49,697 bases of DNA, taken from the NCBI GenBank assembly GCA_021295835.1, contig JAGWBP010000010.1, positions 1 to 49,697 of the forward strand, given 5' to 3'. A model generated the notes under the pieces. That model was given only the letters and a program-made list of their open reading frames with translations. It had not been told where the DNA came from and searched no databases. Made by a program: the position numbers and the translations under genes. Numbering within the stretch: position 1 is the stretch's first letter; every line of letters begins with the position of its first letter. The DNA is from Gemmatimonadota bacterium. GTDB taxonomy: Bacteria; Gemmatimonadota; Gemmatimonadetes; Longimicrobiales; Gaopeijiaceae. Shown one piece after another: positions 8,344 through 16,326 of the stretch.

Positions 8344-9735
8344 CTACTTTCCGATGCAGAAGTCGCCGAAGACCCGGTCAAGCACATCCTCGGTGGAAAC
8401 TACACCCAGAATCTCCTCGAGTGCGCTCTCTGCCGTCTTCAGGTGCGCCGATGCCACCTCCGGCGGCACTCCCGCACCGAGCGCCCTGCCAAGCGCCCCG
8501 ACCTCGGCGTGGGCCGTCGCCAGGTGCCGCGCCTGCCGCGCCCGGGTCACCACCGGCACCTCGTTGCAGCTCTCCACCACGCCGCCAAAGACGAGCTCGC
8601 AAAGGCGCTCCCGCAGCGCGCTCAGCCCTTCACCGCTCACCGTCGACACAGCGATCGCGCCATCGCCGCAGACACAACGGCCACCTCCCAGCTCCGCCTT
8701 CGTGCAGAGCCGCACGACCGGGGCGCCGACCTCCGCCAGGAACGACTCCTCGTCCTCCGTCGTCGAGCGCCCCGCCTCCCGGCAGTAGAGCACGACATCC
8801 GCTCCGGCGAGGTAGCGCCGGGCCACCTCGATTCCGATACGCTCCACCCTCCCGGCGCCACCGCTCCGAAGACCCGCCGTGTCGACCAGCCTGAAGGGCA
8901 GCCCATCGATCTCGACCAACGCCTCGAGGGCATCGCGCGTCGTCCCCGGCTCCTCGGTCACGATCGCGCGCTCGGTGCCGATCAGCGCATTGAAGAGGCT
9001 CGACTTCCCCGTGTTCGGCCGACCGGCCAGCACCGTGAGCGCACCCTCCCGCAGAGCCTCGCCCACGGGTGCCGTCGCGAGGAGGCGATCCATCGCGTCG
9101 GCCACCTCCCCGGCCCTCGCCGCGATCTCGGCAATGGGCGTCGGCGCGTCGTCCTCGCCCGGAAAATCGATGTGGTGCACGAGGAGCGCACCCAGACCGA
9201 CGACCTCCTCGCGCAGCGCCGCGATCCTCTCCCCCAGGCCCCGCTCGATCTGGTGAAGCGCCACCGCGCGCCCCTTCGCCGATCGTGCCGAGACGAGATC
9301 CGCGACCGCCTCCGCCTGGGTCAGGTCGAACTTCCCGTTCAGGTACGCCCGCGCGGTGAACTCGCCCGCTTCGGCGCGCCTCGCCCCGAGCGTCACGCAC
9401 GCCTCGACGACGCTCTTCGGTATGGCGTACCCGCCGTGCGTCGAGATCTCGACGACATCCTCGCCGGTGTAGCTCCCCGGGCCGAGAAAGATCGTCACCA
9501 CGCTCCGGTCCAGAGCCTCGCCACTCTGCGGGCAGAGGAGAGTCGTCAGTTGGGCGCTGCGGTCCCGCCACCCGCGAGGAGGCGACCGTCCGCGTCCTGC
9601 CAGCTTCGCCGCGATCTGGAGCGCACCGGGACCGGAGAGTCTCACAACCGCCACCGCGCCTACTCCGGGCGGTGTCGCCTGCGCAACGATAGTGTCGAGG
9701 AGACTTCGCTGCGCTTTGTAATCTACAGTTGTCAT
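8344..9735 (-). CDS. mnmE: tRNA modification GTPase MnmE (TrmE)
   Basis: MnmE is the GTPase that binds a formyl-THF derivative and acts with MnmG on U34 of tRNA. The 463-residue protein has the N-terminal folate domain (DTIVAQATPPGVGAVAVVRL), a helical domain, and an inserted G domain. G1 is GRPNTGKSS (238-246), G2 TTRD (265-268), G3 DTAG (285-288). The C-terminal FCIGK is intact. The G4 position reads TKAE (345-348) instead of NKxD, a change at a guanine-specificity motif. The ATG at 9735 and the first dozen codons (MTTVDYKAQRS) lie inside a 39-bp repeat module and its right arm; family homology begins only at LLDTIVAQ. The start appears to have been supplied by the repeat. Confidence 0.94.
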   Translation of the reverse strand: MTTVDYKAQRSLLDTIVAQATPPGVGAVAVVRLSGPGALQIAAKLAGRGRSPPRGWRDRSAQLTTLLCPQSGEALDRSVVTIFLGPGSYTGEDVVEISTHGGYAIPKSVVEACVTLGARRAEAGEFTARAYLNGKFDLTQAEAVADLVSARSAKGRAVALHQIERGLGERIAALREEVVGLGALLVHHIDFPGEDDAPTPIAEIAARAGEVADAMDRLLATAPVGEALREGALTVLAGRPNTGKSSLFNALIGTERAIVTEEPGTTRDALEALVEIDGLPFRLVDTAGLRSGGAGRVERIGIEVARRYLAGADVVLYCREAGRSTTEDEESFLAEVGAPVVRLCTKAELGGGRCVCGDGAIAVSTVSGEGLSALRERLCELVFGGVVESCNEVPVVTRARQARHLATAHAEVGALGRALGAGVPPEVASAHLKTAESALEEILGVVSTEDVLDRVFGDFCIGK

Positions 9736-9755
9736 AATGTAAACTACACTTTACA
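9717..9755. promoter_or_regulatory. 39-bp tandem-palindrome module overlapping the mnmE start
   Basis: TGTAA-N8-TGTCA-N3-TGTAA-N8-TTACA, with spacers TCTACAGT and ACTACACT and one altered half-site. Read toward mnmE it is followed by AAGCGCAGCGAAG, which resembles the right arm of the composite repeat. The mnmE ATG (9733-9735) falls between the two palindromes, so any bound protein would cover the translation start and perhaps the promoter. Confidence 0.7.
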
Positions 9756-9791
9756 TCGACGGAGTGCTTCGACCCTCCCTTCCCGGGCCCC

Positions 9792-11510
9792 CTACCCCTT
9801 CTTCGGCCCCGGCACCGGCACGACACCCCCCGCCTGCGCTCGCCTGCGCTCGCGCGCGATCAGGATCTGCTGCGGAATCGTCGCCACGTTGAAGGCGGCG
9901 TAGTAGAGGTTCAGCCCGGAGGCAAATCTCCAGAAGACGAAGAGGAGGACGATCGGCAGGACGTACATCATCATCTTCATCTGCGGATTCACGGTCGCCA
10001 TCGACTTCATGCTGATTCGCTGCACGACGAAGAGGCTGGCCGCCATGAAGACCGGGAGCACGTAGAGTGGGTCGGGCGCCGAGAGGTCCTGGAGCCAGAG
10101 GAAGGACTGGCCCCGCAACTGGATCGTGTTCTGAAAGACGAAGAAGAGCGCGAGGAGCATCGGCCAGGGGATCAGGAGGGGAACGCACCCGGCGAGCGGG
10201 TTGATTCCCTGTTCCCTGTAGAGCTTGAGCGTTTCCTGCTGCATCCTCTGCGGGTCCTTGCCGTACTTCTGCTTGATCTCCTCCAGGAGGGGCGCGGCCG
10301 CCATGTTCTTGAGCTGCGACCGCATCGCCTTCTGGTTGAGCGGCCAGAGGACGACCCGGACCAGCACGCCGATCGCGATCAGCACCCAGCCGTAGGTCAG
10401 ACCCAGATGGTCGTGGAGCATCCGCATCGCCCAGAGCGCGACGGCCACGAAGGGCTTGATGATCGGGCGGAAGAAGGCCCACCCGACGGGATTCACCTCC
10501 TGCAGGTCGTCGCCGACCGCGCTCAGGCGGTCGCGGTCTATCGGACCCAGGTAGGCCCGGTACCGGTAGCTCCCGTCGGCGTCGATCGGCATCGCCACCC
10601 TAACCGCCGCCCGCCCGATGCCCAGGATCGGCTCGGCCCAGAGCCCCGCGAGCGTCGCCTCGCCTTCGTCGCCCCCGCCCGCCAGGATCACCTTGACGAA
10701 GTACTTGCTCTTGACCGCCGCCCAGCTGAGCGGCCCCGTCACCGCCTCGGGCTCCTTCACCCTCCCGAAGGGACGCGAGTGGACGCCCTCGGATACGTGC
10801 TTCGCCGAGAAGGCCATCATGGCGCGGTCGTCCGCCTCTCGGAGCTCGTTCACGGCGGGCCCTACGCCCAGGTCGACGAAAATTGCGGCGCGCGCCCGTG
10901 CGGGGAGCCGACCCTCGACGCCCACGATGTAGGAGTCGGAGGTGAAGGTGTAGCGGAGCTCGCTGGCGAAGGGCTGCGAGGGGTGTTCGTAGCGGAAGGT
11001 GAGCGTAGCCGACTCGCCGGGCCCGGTCAGGCGAAGACCGTCCGCAGGCGAGACGCTATGGGAGAGCCGCGTCAGATCGAGCTCGTCCGATCCCGACCCC
11101 ACCCGCCACGTCCCCGCCAGCAGCGTCTCGATACCGTGGGGCACCAACTGCACCGGTCCGCCCCCAGAAGAGGCGAGCGATTCGTACTCGAGCAGCTCCA
11201 CCGAGCGGACAGCGGGACCCCGGCTGCTGAAGACGACCCGCATCAGCGGAGTCTCGACGGTGACGATCTCCTCGTCTCGCACCAGCGCCTCGGGAAGCCC
11301 CACCTCGGAGGGAGGATCGGCCTCCTCGGCCACCCCGCCCATCTCCTGGCCGAAGTCGATCGCCTCGCCTTCGGGCGCACCGCCCGTGGGGGTCTCGGGA
11401 GGAGGCTCGACCGCGGGTTCCGGGAGTACCGGAGGGAACATCCGGTTGGTGACGACGAAGACCGCCGTCATGAGCGCCATGGCGAGGAGAAGCCTCGGGA
11501 GCGCCTTCAC
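9792..11510 (-). CDS. yidC: Membrane protein insertase YidC
   Basis: YidC inserts and folds inner-membrane proteins, alone or with SecYEG. The 572-residue form is the Gram-negative type: an N-terminal membrane anchor (LPRLLLAMALMTAVFVVTN), a large periplasmic beta domain (about 75-345), then the conserved hydrophobic core with YGWVLIAIGVLVRVVLWPLN, the cytoplasmic hairpin QLKNMAAAPLLEEIKQKYGKD, and further membrane segments ending LNLYYAAFNVATIPQQ. The GTG at 11510 overlaps the yidD stop by 4 bp (GTGA) and places the anchor at the N-terminus. The upstream extension of this frame is only the shadow of yidD. Part of the rpmH-rnpA-yidD-yidC operon. Confidence 0.94.
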   Translation of the reverse strand: MKALPRLLLAMALMTAVFVVTNRMFPPVLPEPAVEPPPETPTGGAPEGEAIDFGQEMGGVAEEADPPSEVGLPEALVRDEEIVTVETPLMRVVFSSRGPAVRSVELLEYESLASSGGGPVQLVPHGIETLLAGTWRVGSGSDELDLTRLSHSVSPADGLRLTGPGESATLTFRYEHPSQPFASELRYTFTSDSYIVGVEGRLPARARAAIFVDLGVGPAVNELREADDRAMMAFSAKHVSEGVHSRPFGRVKEPEAVTGPLSWAAVKSKYFVKVILAGGGDEGEATLAGLWAEPILGIGRAAVRVAMPIDADGSYRYRAYLGPIDRDRLSAVGDDLQEVNPVGWAFFRPIIKPFVAVALWAMRMLHDHLGLTYGWVLIAIGVLVRVVLWPLNQKAMRSQLKNMAAAPLLEEIKQKYGKDPQRMQQETLKLYREQGINPLAGCVPLLIPWPMLLALFFVFQNTIQLRGQSFLWLQDLSAPDPLYVLPVFMAASLFVVQRISMKSMATVNPQMKMMMYVLPIVLLFVFWRFASGLNLYYAAFNVATIPQQILIARERRRAQAGGVVPVPGPKKG

Positions 11511-11779
11511 GGCGTCGCGTCCCCCATGGCGCGCGGCTGCGACGGCGAGGCCGGGCGCCCCCGCCTCTCCGGCACCGGATCGTGCCCAAAGCCGCCCCAC
11601 GGATGGCATCTGGCGATCCGTCTGGCCCCGAGCCAGATCCCCCGAAGCGGTCCATGCGCCAGGATCGCCAGGCGCGCATACTCGGAGCACGTCGGCTGGT
11701 AGCGGCAGCACGCAGGCTTCACCGCCCCCAGCGTGAGCTGGTAGAGGCGGATCAGGGCGCTGGCGGCTAGAGCGAGCAC
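11507..11779 (-). CDS. yidD: Membrane protein insertion efficiency factor YidD
   Basis: YidD is a small membrane-associated protein that assists YidC-dependent insertion. The 90-residue product has the family core: a short amphipathic N-terminus (ALAASALIRLYQLTLG), the cysteine-containing CCRYQPTCSEYA motif, and the tail ARRIARCHPWGGFGHDPVP. It starts 4 bp after the rnpA stop and overlaps yidC by 4 bp, the usual coupled arrangement. Length is normal for the family. Confidence 0.94.
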   Translation of the reverse strand: MLALAASALIRLYQLTLGAVKPACCRYQPTCSEYARLAILAHGPLRGIWLGARRIARCHPWGGFGHDPVPERRGRPASPSQPRAMGDATP

Positions 11780-11783
11780 GGGA

Positions 11784-12185
11784 TCACCCGCCGGCAGGCA
11801 GGCGCGATCGCTCGATCGCCCCCGTCCACTGGGCCTCGAGCTCCCAGTAGGTGGCGCCGTAGGCGGCTCTTCGGACCCGCACCACGATCTCCGCGTCGCT
11901 ACCGGCGGCCCGAAGCCCAGCGAGCACCCGCCTGCGCGCGATCTCCCTCAGTCTGCGCTTGAGGCGGTTCCGCGCGACCGACTCCTCGCCGTACTTGGGG
12001 ACGACCCACCCCACTCGGGGGAGGGAGCGGCCACCACTGGGCCCCTCGGGGTCGCCTGCACGGCGACCGATGTACACGTCCAGCGCAGGGGTGCGCCTGC
12101 GAACCCCGCTTCGGAGCACCCGCCGAATGTCGCTGCCACGGCTCAGCCGGGCTGCTCGCGGCAGCCGTTCGTGTTCCCCCGACAA
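11784..12185 (-). CDS. rnpA: Ribonuclease P protein component
   Basis: RnpA is the basic protein subunit that helps RNase P RNA cleave pre-tRNA 5' leaders. The 133-residue protein shows the early RLSRGSDIRRVLRSG block, the WVVPKYGEESVARNRLKRRL segment containing the conserved RNR-type signature, and an arginine-rich helix. The start is TTG at 12185, 8 bp after the rpmH stop, which suggests coupled translation. The RNase P RNA gene itself was not seen in this window. Confidence 0.9.
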   Translation of the reverse strand: MSGEHERLPRAARLSRGSDIRRVLRSGVRRRTPALDVYIGRRAGDPEGPSGGRSLPRVGWVVPKYGEESVARNRLKRRLREIARRRVLAGLRAAGSDAEIVVRVRRAAYGATYWELEAQWTGAIERSRLPAGG

Positions 12186-12193
12186 GAAGGTGG

Positions 12194-12352
12194 TCAGCGA
12201 CCGTACTTCGAGCCCGTCCGGACGATCAGTGCCCGGCGGCCGCGGCGACGGCGGCGATTGAGGGTCGCACGCCCCCCGCGGGTGCGCATCCGCGCTCGGA
12301 AGCCGTGCTTGTTCAAGCGCTTGCGATTCCTCGGCCTGTATGTGGGCTTCAT
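12194..12352 (-). CDS. rpmH: 50S ribosomal protein L34
   Basis: The 52-residue, very basic product begins MKPTYRPRNRKRLNKHGF and continues FRARMRTRGGRATLNRRRRR, the L34 signature, then ends VRTGSKYGR. It heads the rpmH-rnpA-yidD-yidC cluster on the minus strand. In many bacteria dnaA is divergently placed next to rpmH; here the neighbour upstream is pyrC, and dnaA is 33 kb away. The 130 bp between rpmH and pyrC (12353-12482) should contain the operon promoter, but I could not pick one. Confidence 0.95.
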   Translation of the reverse strand: MKPTYRPRNRKRLNKHGFRARMRTRGGRATLNRRRRRGRRALIVRTGSKYGR

Positions 12353-12482
12353 CGTCCAGCTCCCCCTGGGTCCACTCCTGCTTCCGCTCCGGCCGGGCCC
12401 ATTCGAGTCCAGCCCACCAAGCTAGCCGCCCGCCCGCCCGCCAGTCAATGCGGAGTCCCGTCTCGCTGCGGTCCGCGGGCTG

Positions 12483-13838
12483 CTACCGACTCCTCGCGAA
12501 GACGATCTCTCTCCCGTGCGGCTCGTCCGCCACCACGCCCTCCCCAAATACCGTCTCGCCCCCCACCCAGCTCCGAACCGGCCAGCCCTGCAGCACGGTC
12601 CCGTGCCATGGGCTCCAGCCGCACTTCGTCAACTGCTCCTCGTTCCTGACCTCGCGTACGAGCGACATGTCCACGAGCACCAGGTCGGCGTCGTAGCCCT
12701 CCTCGATGCGACCCTTGCGGGCGATCTCCCAGATCCGCGCAGGGCCCTCGCACATCCAGCGGACCAGCTCCACCAGGGTGAAACGGCCCTGGCCGACTTC
12801 GTTCAGCATGAGCGGGAGGAAGACCTCGACTGCGGGCACCCCGGAGGGCGACTCGGGATACGGCGCCCCCTTCTCGGCGAGGGTGTGGGGGGCGTGGTCG
12901 GTGGCGAGGATGTCGATCGCGCCACTCGCGAGTCCCCGCCAGAGCGCACGGCGGTCGGCGGCAGTCTTGAGCGACGGATTCATCTGGGCGAGCGTGCCCA
13001 GCCGGTCGTAGTCGGACTCGTCGAGGAAGAGGTGGTGGGGACACGCCTCCGCCGTGACCAGGCCGCGATCCGGATCGGGCAGCGAGACGAGCAGCTCCAC
13101 CTCCTCGGCGGTGGAGAGGTGCAGAAGGTGGAACCGACGGCGATGGCGAATCGCCAGATCGACGGCCCTCCGCGTCGAGGTCAGCGCGGCGGCGCGGTCG
13201 CGGATGCGCGAATGATCCTCGACGGCAAGTTTGCCGTCCATCCGAGCGAGGAGACGCGTCCTGTTCGCCCGCACCGTGGTCTCGTCCTCGCAGTGGGCGG
13301 CGATCGGGAGCGTCGTCTCGGCGAAGATCGCCTCGAGCACCTCCTGGTCGTCCACCAGCATCTCCCCGGTGCTGGACCCGATGAAGATCTTGATCCCGGG
13401 CGTGCGGGAGGCCCAGGGGGGGTGCCCTGCCCGGAGCAGGTCGTCCAGATTGCCGGTCGTGGCCCCAATGTAGAAGCCGTAGTTGACGACGGACCGCCGT
13501 CTGGCCAGCGCCAGCTTCGCCTCCAGCGCCTCGACCGTGGTAGTCTGCGGCACCGTGTTCGGCATCTCCAGGAAGGAGGTGATGCCGCCTGCAGCGCAGG
13601 CCCGGCTCCCGGTGCGCAGGTCCTCCTTGTGGGTGAGTCCGGGGTCGCGGAAGTGCACCTGGTCGTCGATCACGCCCGGGAGCAGGTGACGGCCGGTGGC
13701 ATCCACCTCCTCGTCGACCCTCGCCCCCTGCGGGACGCCCACGCCCGCGATCGTCCCGCCTTCCAGCAGCACCGAGGTCCGCGCCGCCCCCTCCGGGAGG
13801 ATGACCGTGGCGCCCCGGATCAGCGTACGGTGCGCCAC
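12483..13838 (-). CDS. pyrC: Dihydroorotase (class I, DDQ-type)
   Basis: Dihydroorotase cyclises carbamoyl-aspartate to dihydroorotate in pyrimidine synthesis. The 451-residue amidohydrolase has the metal-site region GVIDDQVHFRDPGLTHKEDL near residue 55. It also has KIFIGSSTGEML with the candidate carbamylated Lys, IAAHCEDE, HLLHLSTAEEVEL, ACPHHLF and the catalytic ILATDHAPHT. The first histidine of the usual DxHxH is glutamine (DDQVH). I recall this variant from Bacteroidetes-type dihydroorotases, so it is a subfamily mark rather than damage. The start is GTG at 13838. pyrE lies far away at 43378. Confidence 0.9.
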   Translation of the reverse strand: MAHRTLIRGATVILPEGAARTSVLLEGGTIAGVGVPQGARVDEEVDATGRHLLPGVIDDQVHFRDPGLTHKEDLRTGSRACAAGGITSFLEMPNTVPQTTTVEALEAKLALARRRSVVNYGFYIGATTGNLDDLLRAGHPPWASRTPGIKIFIGSSTGEMLVDDQEVLEAIFAETTLPIAAHCEDETTVRANRTRLLARMDGKLAVEDHSRIRDRAAALTSTRRAVDLAIRHRRRFHLLHLSTAEEVELLVSLPDPDRGLVTAEACPHHLFLDESDYDRLGTLAQMNPSLKTAADRRALWRGLASGAIDILATDHAPHTLAEKGAPYPESPSGVPAVEVFLPLMLNEVGQGRFTLVELVRWMCEGPARIWEIARKGRIEEGYDADLVLVDMSLVREVRNEEQLTKCGWSPWHGTVLQGWPVRSWVGGETVFGEGVVADEPHGREIVFARSR

Positions 13839-13883
13839 GGCGTCAGATTCCGGGCACAGGACCCAACTGGACGCGCGGTGCCG

Positions 13884-14474
13884 TCAGGCGAAGTACGGGT
13901 TGTCGCCGCTCGCGTGGTCGGTCACATCGTGAATCGCGGTGACTTCGGGGACGGACTGCGAAACCATGCGCTCGACGCCCTGCCGCAGCGTCATCCGCGA
14001 CATCGCGCACCCCTGGCATCCCCCTGCCATCTCGATGAAGATCTCGGTGCCCTGGACGTCCCTGAGCTTGATTTCGCCACCGTGCGCGGCGATGGCGGGG
14101 TTTATCTCGGTGTCGAGGACCTGCGAGACGCGTTCGGCGAGCTCCCCGCTCGGGCCGCCGTCGCCCATCCCCGACTTGAGCGCATCCGGGTCCGGGGTGA
14201 TCTGGAAGCCGCTCTCCTGGATCGTCTCCACGAAGTCCACCACCGCCCCGTCGAGCCTCTTCACGCTCCCCCCGTCCACCAGCACGGTGAAGACGCCCGC
14301 GTCCACCTCCACATCGGCATCGGCACGGGTCTCGGCATCCACCAGGGTGAGCTCGTAGCTCGGTGCGAAGGGACTCCCCTCCACTGCGATTCTGAGCGCC
14401 TGCAACCCGTCCTCCTCCGTATCCATGAAGGAGGAGACCATGCCGCGCGCCTTGTCGGTAAATGTCAGCTTCAT
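13884..14474 (-). CDS. NfuA-like Fe-S carrier (degenerate A-type domain plus NifU C-terminal domain)
   Basis: NfuA-type proteins carry and deliver [4Fe-4S] clusters. The 196-residue protein has an N-terminal HesB/IscA-like fold (MKLTFTDKARGMVSSFMDTE, about residues 1-95) in which the usual cluster cysteines are absent, as in NfuA. A NifU-type domain follows (about 108-185) with the cluster motif GGCQGCAMS and then LRQGVERM. The ATG at 14474 begins the conserved N-terminal strand. It is on the same strand as pyrC with a 45-bp gap, so they may be co-transcribed. Confidence 0.88.
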   Translation of the reverse strand: MKLTFTDKARGMVSSFMDTEEDGLQALRIAVEGSPFAPSYELTLVDAETRADADVEVDAGVFTVLVDGGSVKRLDGAVVDFVETIQESGFQITPDPDALKSGMGDGGPSGELAERVSQVLDTEINPAIAAHGGEIKLRDVQGTEIFIEMAGGCQGCAMSRMTLRQGVERMVSQSVPEVTAIHDVTDHASGDNPYFA

Positions 14475-14864
14475 CGCGCCACTCCGTTCATTCGGCCACT
14501 CCGATTGCCCGCGCCCATCGGATCGGGCACAGGACCACCGCTGAAATTTGCTCGCTCGACGGGCGGAGGCAAGGGCGAGCGGTTCGGGGCGTTCGGATGG
14601 GAATGCGGGTTACGCTGGGGCCACGCTCCTTATTCTCCCGCGCCGCACGCTCGACGAGGTCTTGGACAGTGATCCGTGCTTGCCGCTCCGCGCGCTGGTC
14701 TCGGCACTGGTGGGAGTACTGTTGCCGTCGGGTCGCCTGCTCCTCAAACCGCCACCTGATCGAGGCACCGCCCGCCCGCCCAGCCGCGACCGCTACCCCC
14801 CGCCCCCAGCGATCGGGGGCCGAATCGCCAATCGACCCGAACAGCCCGCCCCGCGAGTGAAAGG
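14475..14864. other. 390-bp stretch without a convincing gene
   Basis: Open frames here are short and proline/arginine-rich on both strands, with no recognisable motif. A hipA-type toxin gene would be expected downstream of the HipB-like regulator (that is, here), but nothing like it is visible. The region presumably holds the promoter for the nfuA-like gene. Confidence 0.4.
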
Positions 14865-15239
14865 CTAATCCTCGTCCATCGACCGGCTGGAGCCACCGGG
14901 CCTGCGCGTGCCCGGAACCCGGACGCGCTGCGGCAGTCTCTCTTCGAGCAGGTCCAGACCCAGGTGGTCGCGGCTGCGGTCCGCGAGCTCGGCGATCGGG
15001 TCGTGCAGCCCCAGCACGAAGAGGACGGTGGCGTAGTTGCCCATCGAGACGCCCGGCTCGCCCTTCTCGATGCGGTGCAGCGTGGTGCGGCTGATCAGCG
15101 CGCGATCGGCCACCGTGACGGCGCGCAGCCGTCGCCTCCGCCGTGCGTCGCGGATGTCGGTGCCGAGCTTGCGGAGGTGCCGGAGAACGGGCAGCGGGAT
15201 CGTCCCGCAGAAAGGTGAGGACATGTTGGTGACCAGCAT
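14865..15239 (-). CDS. HipB-like XRE-family transcriptional regulator, orphan
   Basis: The 124-residue product contains one helix-turn-helix domain (about residues 28-85): LGTDIRDARRRRRLRAVTVA, SRTTLHRIEKGEPGVSMGNY and VLFVLGLHDPIAELAD. The GEPGVSMGNYATVLFVLGL block is characteristic of HipB-like antitoxins that normally pair with a HipA kinase. No hipA is adjacent. Two in-frame ATGs are possible (15239 and 15224), neither with a clear Shine-Dalgarno. A strong palindrome (15239-15270) touches the upstream ATG, so autoregulation is likely. It may be the survivor of a degraded toxin-antitoxin pair; a broken transporter gene follows on the other side. Confidence 0.75.
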   Translation of the reverse strand: MLVTNMSSPFCGTIPLPVLRHLRKLGTDIRDARRRRRLRAVTVADRALISRTTLHRIEKGEPGVSMGNYATVLFVLGLHDPIAELADRSRDHLGLDLLEERLPQRVRVPGTRRPGGSSRSMDED

Positions 15240-15270
15240 TCTAAACGGTAATGCCTATTACCGACTAGAA
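15239..15270. promoter_or_regulatory. 32-bp palindrome, probable operator of the HipB-like gene
   Basis: TTCTAAACGGTAAT, a 4-bp centre (GCCT), then ATTACCGACTAGAA: 14-bp arms with two mismatched positions. It sits exactly at the start of the HTH gene in an AT-rich patch. Position and symmetry suit autorepression by a dimeric XRE regulator. No T-run follows, so a terminator is less likely. Confidence 0.6.
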
Positions 15271-15345
15271 TAGCGGTCAAGTCAACCCCATCGAGGAGGT
15301 GCGGCCCGCGTCGCGCGGCCTCCCCTCTGACAGTCATGACGCTCG

Positions 15346-16083
15346 CTGTTCGCCCTCAACCTGTACGGGATCGCGACCGGGGAGGTCCTGCGCAAGGTCT
15401 CGGACGTCGGCATCACCCTGCTGCTCTTCACGGTCGGGCTCAAGCTCAACCTTGGCACCCTCGCGCGTCCGCAGGTGTGGGCCGTGGCCAGCCTCCAGAT
15501 GGTGATCGGCGGCGTCGGCTTCGCCGTCGTCCTACATCCTCTGGCGCTCGCGCTGGCCCTCGGACTCGACTCCGGGCCGGGTGGCATCGGCCGGCCAGCT
15601 GCTCCTGCTCGGGTTCGCTCTGAGCCTCTCGAGCACCGTCCTCGTGGTGAAGGTTCTGGAGGAGAACGGAGCGATGGCCTCGCTGGCCGGCCAGATCGCG
15701 ATCGGCGTCCTCGTCATCCAGGATCTGGCGGCGGTCGCCTTTCTCGCGGCCGCTGCGGACGGATGGCCGAGCCTGTGGGCACCGCTGCTCCTCCTTCTCA
15801 TTCCCGTGCGCCGGTTGCTGACGCTCGTGCAGCGGGTCGGCCACGGCGAGCTTTCTGGTGCTCTACTCGCTCCTGCTCGCCCTGGGCGGCGCGGAGGTGT
15901 TCGAGCAGCTTCGACACGGATGGCGCGAGGATCGCCGTCGTCGGCATGGGCCGCATTGCCGCTGCCGCCAGGTTTCCAGACGAGATCGAGCACATACGGG
16001 AGGCCGGCGCGTCGATCGTCTTCAATCTCCCGGCCGTGGCGGGTTGGGGTTTGCCCGAGCATGTGGCGCACGAGCTGGATTGA
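15346..16083 (+). pseudogene. Kef-type monovalent cation:proton antiporter, multiply broken
   Basis: Fragments of one antiporter appear in successive frames. The first is LFALNLYGIATGEVLRKVSD and TLLLFTVGLKLNLGTLARPQ from 15346. The second is GQLLLLGFALSLSSTVLVVK and LAGQIAIGVLVIQDLAAVAF around 15595-15740, the classical Kef transmembrane motifs. A third is VLYSLLLALGGAEVFEQL near 15860. Last comes a jump to a C-terminal regulatory-domain piece ARIAVVGMGRIAAAARFP ending EHVAHELD at 16083. The N-terminal helices and most of the middle are missing and at least three frame changes occur. Non-functional. The following 16084-16326 contains no gene I recognise. Confidence 0.72.
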
Positions 16084-16326
16084 CCGTCGTCCGTTGAAGG
16101 TCGTTGAAGCTCAGCTCGGCATGTGCGCCCACGGTCTTGGACAACGCTCGGTCTTGCACGGTTCGCCTCGTCGTGGTATCATCCGCCTGCACTTTGTGGC
16201 CTCCTTTGAGGTTTGCCCCGCGTGCCATGCAGAGCCTGGCACGAATCAGCGCGTGGGAGCAGCCGAGCTCGTTGCGCGGGTTGGAACACGACGAGACCCG
16301 ACCCCTTGCGTCCATCCTTCTCCCTG

